Shown here piece after piece: positions 40,702 to 47,797 of a stretch of 49,416 bases of DNA (position 1 is its first letter; every line of letters begins with the position of its first letter). Made by a program: the position numbers and the translations under genes. The notes under the pieces were generated by a model. That model was not told where the DNA came from. It saw only the letters and a list, made by a program, of their open reading frames with translations, and searched no databases. Source of the DNA: Oscillospiraceae bacterium (GTDB lineage: Bacteria > Bacillota > Clostridia > Oscillospirales > Ruminococcaceae); contig JAFWQJ010000078.1 of the NCBI GenBank assembly GCA_017545185.1, positions 1 to 49,416 of the forward strand. Reading direction: 5' to 3'.

Positions 40702-41718
40702 TTACTGCATCATGGAAGGCGGGCCGTACAGCACAACAACATCGGTTGCACGCGTTGTCGTTTCCAGCTCGCTCTGGATATCGGGATTCGCCGCAGTTGT
40801 GACGGCGGGATCCTCCTCCTTCTCCGGGATGCCGAGCACGCCGTGCATGAAGAGATCCACATCGTCTCTGTCCACATCGCCGTCGTGGTCAATGTCCGCG
40901 ATGTTCTGCTCCATGAAGTCGATGTTCTTCTTTTTCCCGAGCGCGAGCTGCTTGATGATCGTCAGGTCGCGGGCATCGGTCTTGTTGTCCATGTTTGCGT
41001 CGCCGGTCGGATAGAATACCCACGGCGGACCGTAAAGCACAACGGGCTCCGTTTCGGTCGTGACCGTTGTCGTTCCGGTGGGATCGAACTCAAACGGGGC
41101 GGTCGTCTTGAGGCTGTCTTTCAGATAGACGACTGTCGCAAGCTCTGTGCCGTTTGCGGCGAAATCGGTCAGCGAATCGCCGGAGACCGGTACATAATCG
41201 CGGTTGCCGCTGAAGGTATAGGAATAATTCTCCGGCAGATTCCTGATCCTGACACCGTAAGTGATGCTGCCGAACGCGTTATACTGTTCAAATTCGTATT
41301 TCAGCTTTTTGATGTACTGCTCCGGATCATCGGAACTGTTCCATCTGGCGACAGTCTTGCCGGTCTCGATCTGGAAAAGCTCGCATTCCAGATCGGGGAT
41401 ATACTCGCCGGTGATGTCATCGCGGACAGAAAGATGCAGGTTGTAGGTGCCGGAGAGCGGCGTTTCGGAATAATCAAGTGCCGTGGTGACAGTGGTCGTG
41501 GTCGCGGTTTTCTGCCGCTCCGCCTCCAGACTGGAGAGCACCCACGGCGGACCGTAAAGGACAACGGGCGTTGTGCCGGTTGTCGTGGTCGTCGTCATGA
41601 ACTCTCCGCCGGCCGCGAATGCAGTCGGGATTCCTGCGGGCGTTTTGCCTGCCGCAGAGCTGCCGAGTGCCGTCGCGAACATCGCGGCAGTCAGCAGCGT
41701 TTGTGCTGTTTTCTTCAT
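40702..41718 (-). CDS. Gene B: exported dockerin protein with three YGPP motifs
   Basis: A 338-residue protein. Shared N-terminus (MKKTAQTLLTAAMFATALGS), then an AFAAGG cleavage-like region. LYGPP at Tyr55, Tyr229 and Tyr331; the last lies eight residues from the C-terminus (YGPPSMMQ ends the protein). Residues ~88-200 form an Ig- or prealbumin-like beta domain (YNLHLSVRDDITGEYIPDLE onward) not found in the other three. The dockerin (239-296) has DANMDNKTDARD and DIDHDGDVDRDD loops. Thr-rich linkers surround the motifs. ATG 41718 is chosen because the ATG three codons earlier overlaps the AAAGG ribosome site. The 111-bp gap to gene A holds a hairpin (GAGCCG/CGGCTC) without a T-run, possibly a processing or attenuation site. 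Confidence 0.85.
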   Translation of the reverse strand: MKKTAQTLLTAAMFATALGSSAAGKTPAGIPTAFAAGGEFMTTTTTTGTTPVVLYGPPWVLSSLEAERQKTATTTTVTTALDYSETPLSGTYNLHLSVRDDITGEYIPDLECELFQIETGKTVARWNSSDDPEQYIKKLKYEFEQYNAFGSITYGVRIRNLPENYSYTFSGNRDYVPVSGDSLTDFAANGTELATVVYLKDSLKTTAPFEFDPTGTTTVTTETEPVVLYGPPWVFYPTGDANMDNKTDARDLTIIKQLALGKKKNIDFMEQNIADIDHDGDVDRDDVDLFMHGVLGIPEKEEDPAVTTAANPDIQSELETTTRATDVVVLYGPPSMMQ

Positions 41719-41816
41719 ATTGTTCATCCTTTCCGTCTGCCTCCGGGCCTGAATCCGGAAGCATCCATGTTTGCGCCCTGACCGCGGGCGCGGCGGTTTA
41801 CCCGTAAAAATAATGC

Positions 41817-42758
41817 TTAAAACGGCCAGCCGACGCCGAAGTCCGGCATACTGATTTCCGCATCCTGCGCAATCGGTGTTCCGATGCGGACTTCGCCGGT
41901 CAGCATGTTGTATTCAACTTCCAGCTTGTCGTAGTATTTTACGGTACCGTCTTCGAGAATCTCGCGGGTAACGTACTCCAGATCAAGCCGGATATCGCCC
42001 TCCTGCTGCGTCTGCGGCATGGGAATCTCGTCCAGAATGCCGAGCTGGCCGAAGTCATCCTCTGCTCTGTGCTGCAGCAGCAAGGTCGCATGGCCGACGG
42101 TGCGGTTCGGGTTGTCCGGGTCAGGTGCCGCGGAGAAATCCAGATTAAATCCGATCGCCTGCAGACTGTGGAGCGCCATGCCGAACTGACCGGACGGAAT
42201 CTCCGGATTTGCGCTGCCGCGGTACGTGATGAACACATTATAGCAGGATTCGTTTGCAAGCTCGGATGCGCGGTTCAGAAGCGCATCTTTCTCCTCGTCG
42301 CTTTCCGGCACCTCATCGGAGAAGTACGGAACGGGCAGAAACCGGACGAAAAACGCGGTCGGCTCCTGCTGCCCGGTGAGCCTGTTGCGGAGCTCCCGTA
42401 CATCGCCGGGATTCAGAATCCCGTTCTGATCGAAGTCCATTGCCTTCGGGTTGAAGGCGGCCGTGTAATTCGGGGAATAATGCTCATGCAGAATGCGCGG
42501 TTCACCGGTGCGCCGTTCCTGCGTGAGAAGACGCCGTTTCAGCAGGGTGAGGTCGCGCGCATCAATATTCTTGTCGCCGTTTCCGTCCCCGAATGCCGAA
42601 ATCGGCGGCGGGCCGTAGACCGTGGCTGCAATCTGCTGGCTTTCCGGAGAAAACGCAATCGCTGCCGCTGCTGCGAAATCGGTGCTCCCTGCAGAAGAAA
42701 TGCCGATCGCCGCCGCAAATACCGCAGCGGTCAGTGCGGTCTGCTTTGTCCGTTTCAT
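41817..42758 (-). CDS. Gene C: exported dockerin-like protein with one YGPP motif
   Basis: A 313-residue protein with the shared N-terminus in variant form (MKRTKQTALTAAVFAAAIG). One VYGPPP motif (Tyr48) lies directly before a dockerin-like pair: DGNGDKNIDARD loop near 58-69 and DFDQNGILNPGD near 108-119. Residues ~130-313 are an unidentified domain that is related to the C-terminal domain of gene D (shared [RV]F-[LR]-PVPYF-[SA]-DE and EYNMLTGEVRI versus EWNVNTGKVRM). CAGGAGCG precedes the ATG, 19 bp after gene D. The last 98 bp before gene B show no T-run terminator. Confidence 0.82.
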   Translation of the reverse strand: MKRTKQTALTAAVFAAAIGISSAGSTDFAAAAAIAFSPESQQIAATVYGPPPISAFGDGNGDKNIDARDLTLLKRRLLTQERRTGEPRILHEHYSPNYTAAFNPKAMDFDQNGILNPGDVRELRNRLTGQQEPTAFFVRFLPVPYFSDEVPESDEEKDALLNRASELANESCYNVFITYRGSANPEIPSGQFGMALHSLQAIGFNLDFSAAPDPDNPNRTVGHATLLLQHRAEDDFGQLGILDEIPMPQTQQEGDIRLDLEYVTREILEDGTVKYYDKLEVEYNMLTGEVRIGTPIAQDAEISMPDFGVGWPF

Positions 42759-42777
42759 ATTTTACGCTCCTGTTCTG

Positions 42778-43728
42778 TCAGCCGGGGAACTCCCATTCCG
42801 GGATCTCCTGCTCCGGCGTGAGGGCGTCATGCATCCGTACTTTTCCGGTGTTGACGTTCCATTCGATCAGAATTTTGTCAAAGTATTCCTCACTCCCGTC
42901 CGGCAGCTGAATATAGGTCACGTAGCTTTCGTTGTAACTGTTTTGAACCGGTGTATCCGGCGGGCTGTCTGTTTCCGGATCGAGGTCTGCCTCAAAGGGC
43001 ACCGTGACGGAAAACTCCGCCCGGCGAAGGGCGAGATAATCTGCATCCTCCGGAGCGCCGTCCCAAAATGTATTCGGCACATATTCTGCCGGGAGCCATT
43101 CCGGGGAGACAACGCCGAGCATATTGCCCCATTTGAAATCTTCTGTAACGCTGACCGGGCAGATGGTAAATTCGTACTGTTTCCCTGCAACGGAATATGC
43201 GACTTTCGGCTCATACAAGAACAGTTCCGTTTCGTAGGTGTCCATCCGGCTGAGCCGGTGCTTCGCTTCCTGCACAAGCTTCTGCCGTTCCTCCGCTGTT
43301 TCCGGTGCCTCATCCGCGAAATACGGCACAGGCCGGAAATAAAGACGAAATTCGATCGGACGTTTATGTTCAGCGTACAGTTCACCTGTCAGATGCTGCA
43401 TCAGCGCGCGGGCATCTGCTCCGCTGAACCCCCAGAAGTCCGGCAGGAAATCAAACTGCGGCGTATAATTCCGGGTGTCCCCTGAAAGAAGCTTCTGCTT
43501 CATCAGCGTCAGGTCGCGGGCATCGAGCACCCGATCTGCGTTGATGTCGCCATCGATCTCGCGTTCGATGTTCGGCCCCGGTCCGTAAAGGATCTGCATA
43601 GTGCGCTGGTCGGTCGCGGCCAGATACTGCGCGGTTTCCGCTTCTGCCGGAATACTGCCTGTAATGGAAACGCCGATCGCCGCTGCAAATACCGCAGCGG
43701 TCAGAGCTGTTTTTCTGTTGTGCTTCAT
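42778..43728 (-). CDS. Gene D: exported protein with YGPGP motif, first of the operon
   Basis: A 316-residue protein. N-terminus MKHNRKTALTAAVFAAAIG. The motif reads LYGPGP (Tyr48), followed by one good calcium loop (DINADRVLDARD near 61-72) and a second repeat that has decayed (DFLPDFWGFSGADARALM). The C-terminal domain (~125-316) is related to that of gene C and contains many aromatic residues. It is first in the operon, under the promoter at 43843 with a leader of about 108 nt. The GGGTTCAGGATC stretch before the ATG is a weak ribosome site. Confidence 0.82.
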   Translation of the reverse strand: MKHNRKTALTAAVFAAAIGVSITGSIPAEAETAQYLAATDQRTMQILYGPGPNIEREIDGDINADRVLDARDLTLMKQKLLSGDTRNYTPQFDFLPDFWGFSGADARALMQHLTGELYAEHKRPIEFRLYFRPVPYFADEAPETAEERQKLVQEAKHRLSRMDTYETELFLYEPKVAYSVAGKQYEFTICPVSVTEDFKWGNMLGVVSPEWLPAEYVPNTFWDGAPEDADYLALRRAEFSVTVPFEADLDPETDSPPDTPVQNSYNESYVTYIQLPDGSEEYFDKILIEWNVNTGKVRMHDALTPEQEIPEWEFPG

Positions 43729-43842
43729 GATCCTGAACCCTCTTTTTCTGTCCGTGTCTGTCTCTGCGGTGCGGGCGGTATCGGTTCCGCATTCCGCAAT
43801 ATAATAGATGTATACGGAAACGGCGTACAGCTATACATTTTA

Positions 43843-43871
43843 AGTATAACACGAATCCGCAAAAATGTCAA
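43843..43871 (-). promoter_or_regulatory. Promoter of the YGPP/radical SAM operon
   Basis: On the minus strand TTGACA (43866-43871), 17-bp spacer, TATACT (43843-43848). No other convincing promoter lies between here and 38660, so genes D, C, B, A and the radical SAM gene are read as one transcript. Confidence 0.9.
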
Positions 43872-43921
43872 GCAGATTTCAAAGCAAAGCAGCCTTTTTG
43901 TGCATTTTTCTCAATCCGCAC

Positions 43922-43950
43922 TTGACGGCATCGCCGGAATCGGGTATAAT
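43922..43950 (+). promoter_or_regulatory. Promoter of a small RNA candidate
   Basis: TTGACG (43922-43927), 17-bp spacer, TATAAT (43945-43950), divergent from the YGPP operon promoter. Confidence 0.8.
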
Positions 43951-43955
43951 AAAAG

Positions 43956-44035
43956 GGAGAAAGCGGCCGGGGTTCCGTTTCCCGCGAAGGGGCACGGTCT
44001 GCGGAACGGCGGCATCCGCTTCCGGGATGCTTTTT
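43956..44035 (+). ncRNA. Candidate 80-nt small RNA
   Basis: A promoter at 43922 is followed by about 80 nt with two stacked structures and a terminator. GTTCCG (43972-43977) pairs with CGGAAC (44002-44007) around an inner CCGT/ACGG hairpin. Then GCATCC (44012-44017) pairs with GGATGC (44025-44030), followed by five Ts. No ribosome site or start codon gives a sensible peptide. It could be a trans-acting sRNA, or a leader with premature termination for something downstream, although no gene follows for 800 bp. Identity unknown. Confidence 0.5.
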
Positions 44036-44855
44036 CGTACAGAAAGCAATTCCCCGCAAAACAGCCTGACAGCGCGTGCTGTACGCGGAAAATCAGCCTG
44101 CAGGCGGCAGGGGCTCCTGCATTTCGGGAACATCTGCATCTGCGGTGCCTGCCGGGGACCGGAGTCTGCTGACAGCGGCATACGGTGCGTTTTTGAGAGA
44201 CCGATGCTGTGACTGTGAGCGGGCTCCATGCGGGCACGCTGATGCTTCCGTTCCGATCTGCGTTCGCTGCTGCGTTCTGCAAAGCGATCTCCGGGCTGAT
44301 GCGGGAAATGCTTTCTTTGGATTCTGACCGCCCTCCGGCGGCTGGGTATACCGATTGCCGTTCTGCGAAAGTGTACGGACCGTCCGCAGGGAAAGGCGCT
44401 CGGCGGGACCGGTGCATGCAGATGAGCCGGGGGGACTTTTCCGCGCTGCACGGGTTCGCTCACTCCGCCTCCGGAGCCGGTGCCGGGAGCACAGACCGTC
44501 AGCGGTCTCCGTCCGCGTACCTGAGCGTTCCTGTAATCATAATAGCACAGTGTTACGCAAAAATCAAGCGATCTGCGGCAGGTTTGGAGACAAGCACAAT
44601 CCGCACCGGAAAACTTTGGGTGAAATTCCATGTAACCTTTTTTGCGTTTTAGAGTAACGCGGGCGGAACCGGTCTATCATTCTGCAAGATGCTTGTAAAT
44701 CGAAGCGGCGGAACGTGCGGACGGAACATGCCGGGTATTCTGCTGCGGGCAAAAAATGAGCCCGCAGGCTTTCGGAAAAGCGGTCGGCATTCGCCGGATG
44801 CGCTTCCGGAGGGGGACTGCATCATCGTTGTAAAATTCGGAACGGGAGGTGCCGT
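44036..44855. other. 820-bp region without a recognisable gene
   Basis: Open frames exist on both strands because the region is GC-rich, but they have no ribosome site, no family motif and compositions typical of out-of-frame translation (Arg/Ser/Pro/Cys-rich). A promoter-like pair on the minus strand (44539-44567) points into it. Hairpins such as GCGCGTGCTGTACGC near 44071 are scattered through it. No tRNA, SRP, tmRNA or RNase P signature was found. It could be a decayed gene, a longer RNA or spacer. Confidence 0.5.
44539..44567 (-). promoter_or_regulatory. Promoter-like pair pointing into the unassigned region
   Basis: On the minus strand TTGATT (44562-44567), 17-bp spacer, TATTAT (44539-44544). 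No gene follows on this strand for over 800 bp. Confidence 0.45.
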
Positions 44856-46025
44856 TTGCAATACGAAAAAACGATCCGCGCCTGCTTTGTCGGGTACATC
44901 GTGCAGGCGGTCGTCAACAATTTTATTCCGCTGCTGTTTCTGACGCTGCAGCGGCAGTACGGCATCCCGCTTTCGCAGATCACGGCACTCATTACGGTGA
45001 ATTTCGCGGTGCAGCTGACCGTCGATCTGCTGTCGGCATTCTGGATCGACCGCATCGGTTACCGGAAAGCGGTCGTCGCGGCGCATGTGTTTGCCGCCGT
45101 CGGACTGCTTCTGCTGCCGGTGCTGCCGGAGTTTCTGCCGCCGTTTGCCGGCATCCTGACTGCCGTGATCCTGTACGCGGTCGGCGGCGGTCTGCTGGAG
45201 GTGCTGGTCAGCCCGATCATGGAGAGCTGCCCGACGGAGAACAAGGAAACGGCGATGAGCCTGCTGCATTCGTTTTACTGCTGGGGGCAGGTCGGTGTGG
45301 TGCTGCTCTCGACGCTGTTTTTCCGCTTCGCCGGGATCGCGCACTGGAAGCTGCTGGCGGCGCTCTGGGCGGTGATCCCGGCTGTCAACGGTGTGCTGTT
45401 TGCGCGGGTGCCGATCGCGCCGCTGGTCGCACCAGAGGAGGTGCGCATCCGGCCGCGGGAGCTGCTGAAAAGCAGACTGTTCCGTCTGCTCCTGCTGATG
45501 ATGATCTGTGCGGGCGCGTCGGAGCTGGCGGTCAGTCAGTGGGCGTCCTTCTTTGCGGAGGAGGCGCTGCACATCGGCAAGACCGCGGGCGACCTCGCCG
45601 GGCCGATGACCTTCGGCGTTCTCATGGGTACTGCGCGGACATTTTACGGCAAATACGGCGAAAAGATCCCGCTTGACCGCTTTATGACCGGCAGCGCAGT
45701 GCTCTGCATCATCTCGTATCTGATGATCGCGCTGGCACCGCTGCCTGCGGTCAGTCTGGCGGGCTGTGCACTCTGCGGGCTGTCCGTCGGCATTTTGTGG
45801 CCGGGGACATTCAGCAAGGCTTCTGCATCGCTGCGGCGCGGCGGAACGCTGATGTTCTCGCTGCTGGCGCTCGGCGGCGATATCGGCTGCAGTTCGGGGC
45901 CGACGCTGGTCGGTGCGGTCGCGGGGGCGGCAAACATGAAAACAGGGATCCTGGCCGCCGCGGTCTTTCCGGCGGGGCTGATCCTTTGTATGTATCTTAT
46001 CTCATCCGAAAGGAGCAGATCATGA
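44856..46025 (+). CDS. MFS transporter
   Basis: A 389-residue major-facilitator protein with about twelve membrane segments in two halves. The loop after segment 2 reads WIDRIGYRKAVV (residues ~64-75), the usual MFS motif D-R-x-G-x-[RK], and there is a central hydrophilic loop near 185-200. The N-terminal half has PIMESCPTENKETAMSLLHS, resembling fucose/sugar-type or sugar-efflux MFS members; the substrate is unknown. Start TTG 44856 has GGGAGGT 5 nt upstream and no ATG alternative nearby. It overlaps the next gene by four bases. Confidence 0.88.
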   Translation: MQYEKTIRACFVGYIVQAVVNNFIPLLFLTLQRQYGIPLSQITALITVNFAVQLTVDLLSAFWIDRIGYRKAVVAAHVFAAVGLLLLPVLPEFLPPFAGILTAVILYAVGGGLLEVLVSPIMESCPTENKETAMSLLHSFYCWGQVGVVLLSTLFFRFAGIAHWKLLAALWAVIPAVNGVLFARVPIAPLVAPEEVRIRPRELLKSRLFRLLLLMMICAGASELAVSQWASFFAEEALHIGKTAGDLAGPMTFGVLMGTARTFYGKYGEKIPLDRFMTGSAVLCIISYLMIALAPLPAVSLAGCALCGLSVGILWPGTFSKASASLRRGGTLMFSLLALGGDIGCSSGPTLVGAVAGAANMKTGILAAAVFPAGLILCMYLISSERSRS

Positions 46026-46363
46026 ACGATCTCCATGTTTATCAGCAGTATTTCGCAGGAGAATGCGAATATAACGGTGTACCGCGGAAGGCGGCGGCAG
46101 TTTCTCTGACGGCGTCCTCGGGCGGCGGACAGATCCGCTATGCGGTGCAGATCACCTTTTTCCCGCATGAGGATGCGGAGGATTACCGCATCACCTACGA
46201 TGCGTTTGCGGAGGAGGTGCTCTACGAGGCAGCGGGCAGACGCTCCAAAAAGCGCGAGCAGGTTTTTCTGGCGGAGCTGCGTGAACATGCGGATGTGCTG
46301 GCTGCGAAGCTCGGCGGCAGCATCTACTGGGAGCAGCCGCTGATCGAAGCGCGCCTCGGATAG
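46022..46363 (+). CDS. Small hypothetical protein
   Basis: A 113-residue soluble protein starting in a 4-bp overlap (ATGA) with the MFS transporter; AAAGGAG lies just upstream. It has a beta-rich N-terminal half (IRYAVQITFFPHEDAEDYRI) and a helical C-terminal half (KKREQVFLAELREHADVLAA). I do not recognise the family. Being coupled to the transporter, it may serve the same process. Confidence 0.75.
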   Translation: MNDLHVYQQYFAGECEYNGVPRKAAAVSLTASSGGGQIRYAVQITFFPHEDAEDYRITYDAFAEEVLYEAAGRRSKKREQVFLAELREHADVLAAKLGGSIYWEQPLIEARLG

Positions 46364-46394
46364 CGGGGCGAAGGTATCGCTGCGCGATGATTCA

Positions 46395-46484
46395 GAATGG
46401 GGTTTCAGCCTAAGCATGAAGAAACCTGTTTCTTCGTGCTGGCCTGACCAAAGGGACACTGCCCCTTTGGCATCCCGCTTCAGG
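46395..46484. repeat. Hairpin repeat related to copies at 64 and 32015
   Basis: Read on the minus strand: GCGGGATG, then arms CCAAAGGG and CCCTTTGG (plus positions 46448-46455 and 46463-46470), which match the second module of the dispersed repeat. Next to it is another hairpin (CATGAAGAAAC at 46415-46425 with GTTTCTTCGTG at 46428-46438). No coding capacity. Confidence 0.5.
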
Positions 46485-46503
46485 AAAATATTATCATCTC
46501 CCA

Positions 46504-46532
46504 TTGCATTTTTCCGTTTTGTATGGTATAAT
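46504..46532 (+). promoter_or_regulatory. Extended -10 promoter of the ProC-like gene
   Basis: TTGCAT (46504-46509), 17-bp spacer, TATAAT (46527-46532) preceded by TGG; CCCA precedes the -35. Confidence 0.82.
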
Positions 46533-46564
46533 CAATATACTATATAAGAAACGGAGGGTGCGGC

Positions 46565-47398
46565 ATGAAGATCGGCGTGATCGGCTGCGGCAGCATGGGA
46601 ACGATGCTGCTCCGGCAGTTTTCGGTGCGGTACCCTGCAGATGATCTGCTGGCTTTCAACCGGAGCGCGGAAAAGCTGCAGGCGGTCTCGGATATCTGTA
46701 CGGTATGCGGGAGCTGCCGCAGCCTTGCGGAACAGGCGGATATCATCTTTCTGTGCGTGCGCCCGGCTGATCTGCCTGCGGTGCTGACAGAGATCAAAGA
46801 TGCTGTTTTGCCGGATGCGCTGCTTGTCTCACTGAACGGCAGCGTCACATTTGAAGCGATCGCCGGGATCCTGCCGCATAAAACGGCGAAGGCGATCCCG
46901 AGCGTGACGGCGGAGATCGGCCGCTCGCAGACGCTTGTCTGCTATAACGAAGCGGTCACGGAGGCCGACCGGCAGAAGCTCGAAGCACTGCTCCGATGCA
47001 TGGGCAGCGTGACCGTGCTGCCGGAGCGTGAGCTCGGCATGGGCTCGGAACTGGTCAGCTGTATGCCCGGATTTCTCGCGTCCGTATTTGATGTCATCTG
47101 CCGTGAGGCGGAAACACATACGGCGATCCCGGCGGAGCAGATCACGGACATGCTGCTGCAGACCGTCGCATCCACTGCGGCGCTGATGACGGAGACCGGC
47201 ATGGACTTTCAGGAGGTCGTCACCCGCGTCGCGACAAAGGGCGGCATCACGGAAGCCGGTACGGCTGTCATATACGGGCAGTTCCCGGAGACCGCCGCGG
47301 AGCTGTTCCGCAGGACGCTCGCAAAGCGTGCGCAGACCGCGGAGAAAACGGCGGCGCTGATGCGGACATATACGGAAAACAAGGAGATGCAGTTATGA
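46565..47398 (+). CDS. Pyrroline-5-carboxylate reductase-like protein
   Basis: A 277-residue NAD(P)-dependent reductase of the ProC family. The nucleotide-binding loop GVIGCGSMG is at residues 4-12, LCVRPADL near 65-72, and the dimerisation-domain motif ATKGGITEAG near 225-234, where ProC has SPGGTT-[IA]-AG. The product-site PN segment reads IPSVTAEIG. The divergence suggests a ProC-like paralogue (as ComER is in Bacillus) rather than the main proline enzyme. GGAGGG precedes the ATG. Its stop overlaps the next start by four bases. Confidence 0.82.
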   Translation: MKIGVIGCGSMGTMLLRQFSVRYPADDLLAFNRSAEKLQAVSDICTVCGSCRSLAEQADIIFLCVRPADLPAVLTEIKDAVLPDALLVSLNGSVTFEAIAGILPHKTAKAIPSVTAEIGRSQTLVCYNEAVTEADRQKLEALLRCMGSVTVLPERELGMGSELVSCMPGFLASVFDVICREAETHTAIPAEQITDMLLQTVASTAALMTETGMDFQEVVTRVATKGGITEAGTAVIYGQFPETAAELFRRTLAKRAQTAEKTAALMRTYTENKEMQL

Positions 47399-47730
47399 AA
47401 CAGGTTCCTGCGCGGATGCGCGTGCCGCTGTATATCGGCGTGTCGGTGCTGGTCGCGGTGATCGGCGGCGCGCTGCTGATATGGGCGCTCCGCCACGCGG
47501 ATTTTTCCTTCGGCGGCGGCCGCGATGAGAGCTCGGTTTTTGCGGATATCTATTTTATCATGCTGCCGGTACTGTGCATCATCTGCGCATTTGCAGACCG
47601 CAGAGTCTATCCGGAGTGGTATAAAGGACGGGCGGTGCACTGGCGGCTGCTGCGCGGCTTCGCGATCATGCTGACCGTGCTGATCTGTTATTTTCTGGGC
47701 GGCTTTATCGTGGTAAAGCTGAACCCGTGA
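47395..47730 (+). CDS. Small membrane protein
   Basis: A 111-residue protein with three hydrophobic segments (about 10-32, 48-66, 85-108) and a short basic loop (DRRVYPEWYKGRAVHWRLLRG). It starts in an ATGA overlap with the ProC-like gene; AAGGAGATG precedes the start. Family not recognised. It is followed after 67 bp by the sensor kinase; the gap holds a short CCGG hairpin with three Ts that is too weak to call as a terminator. Confidence 0.75.
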   Translation: MKQVPARMRVPLYIGVSVLVAVIGGALLIWALRHADFSFGGGRDESSVFADIYFIMLPVLCIICAFADRRVYPEWYKGRAVHWRLLRGFAIMLTVLICYFLGGFIVVKLNP

Positions 47731-47797
47731 TCCGGTCAAACCGGCTTTACTACGAAAACACTTTTTGAACGGATATCATATAAAGAGGTGAAGGCTT

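Noticed and set aside
43879-44652. Open frames on both strands of 147-250 codons, one containing a VYGPS string
   Set aside because: The YGP match is a single chance hit without the shared leader, dockerin or ribosome site; the rest looks out-of-frame.
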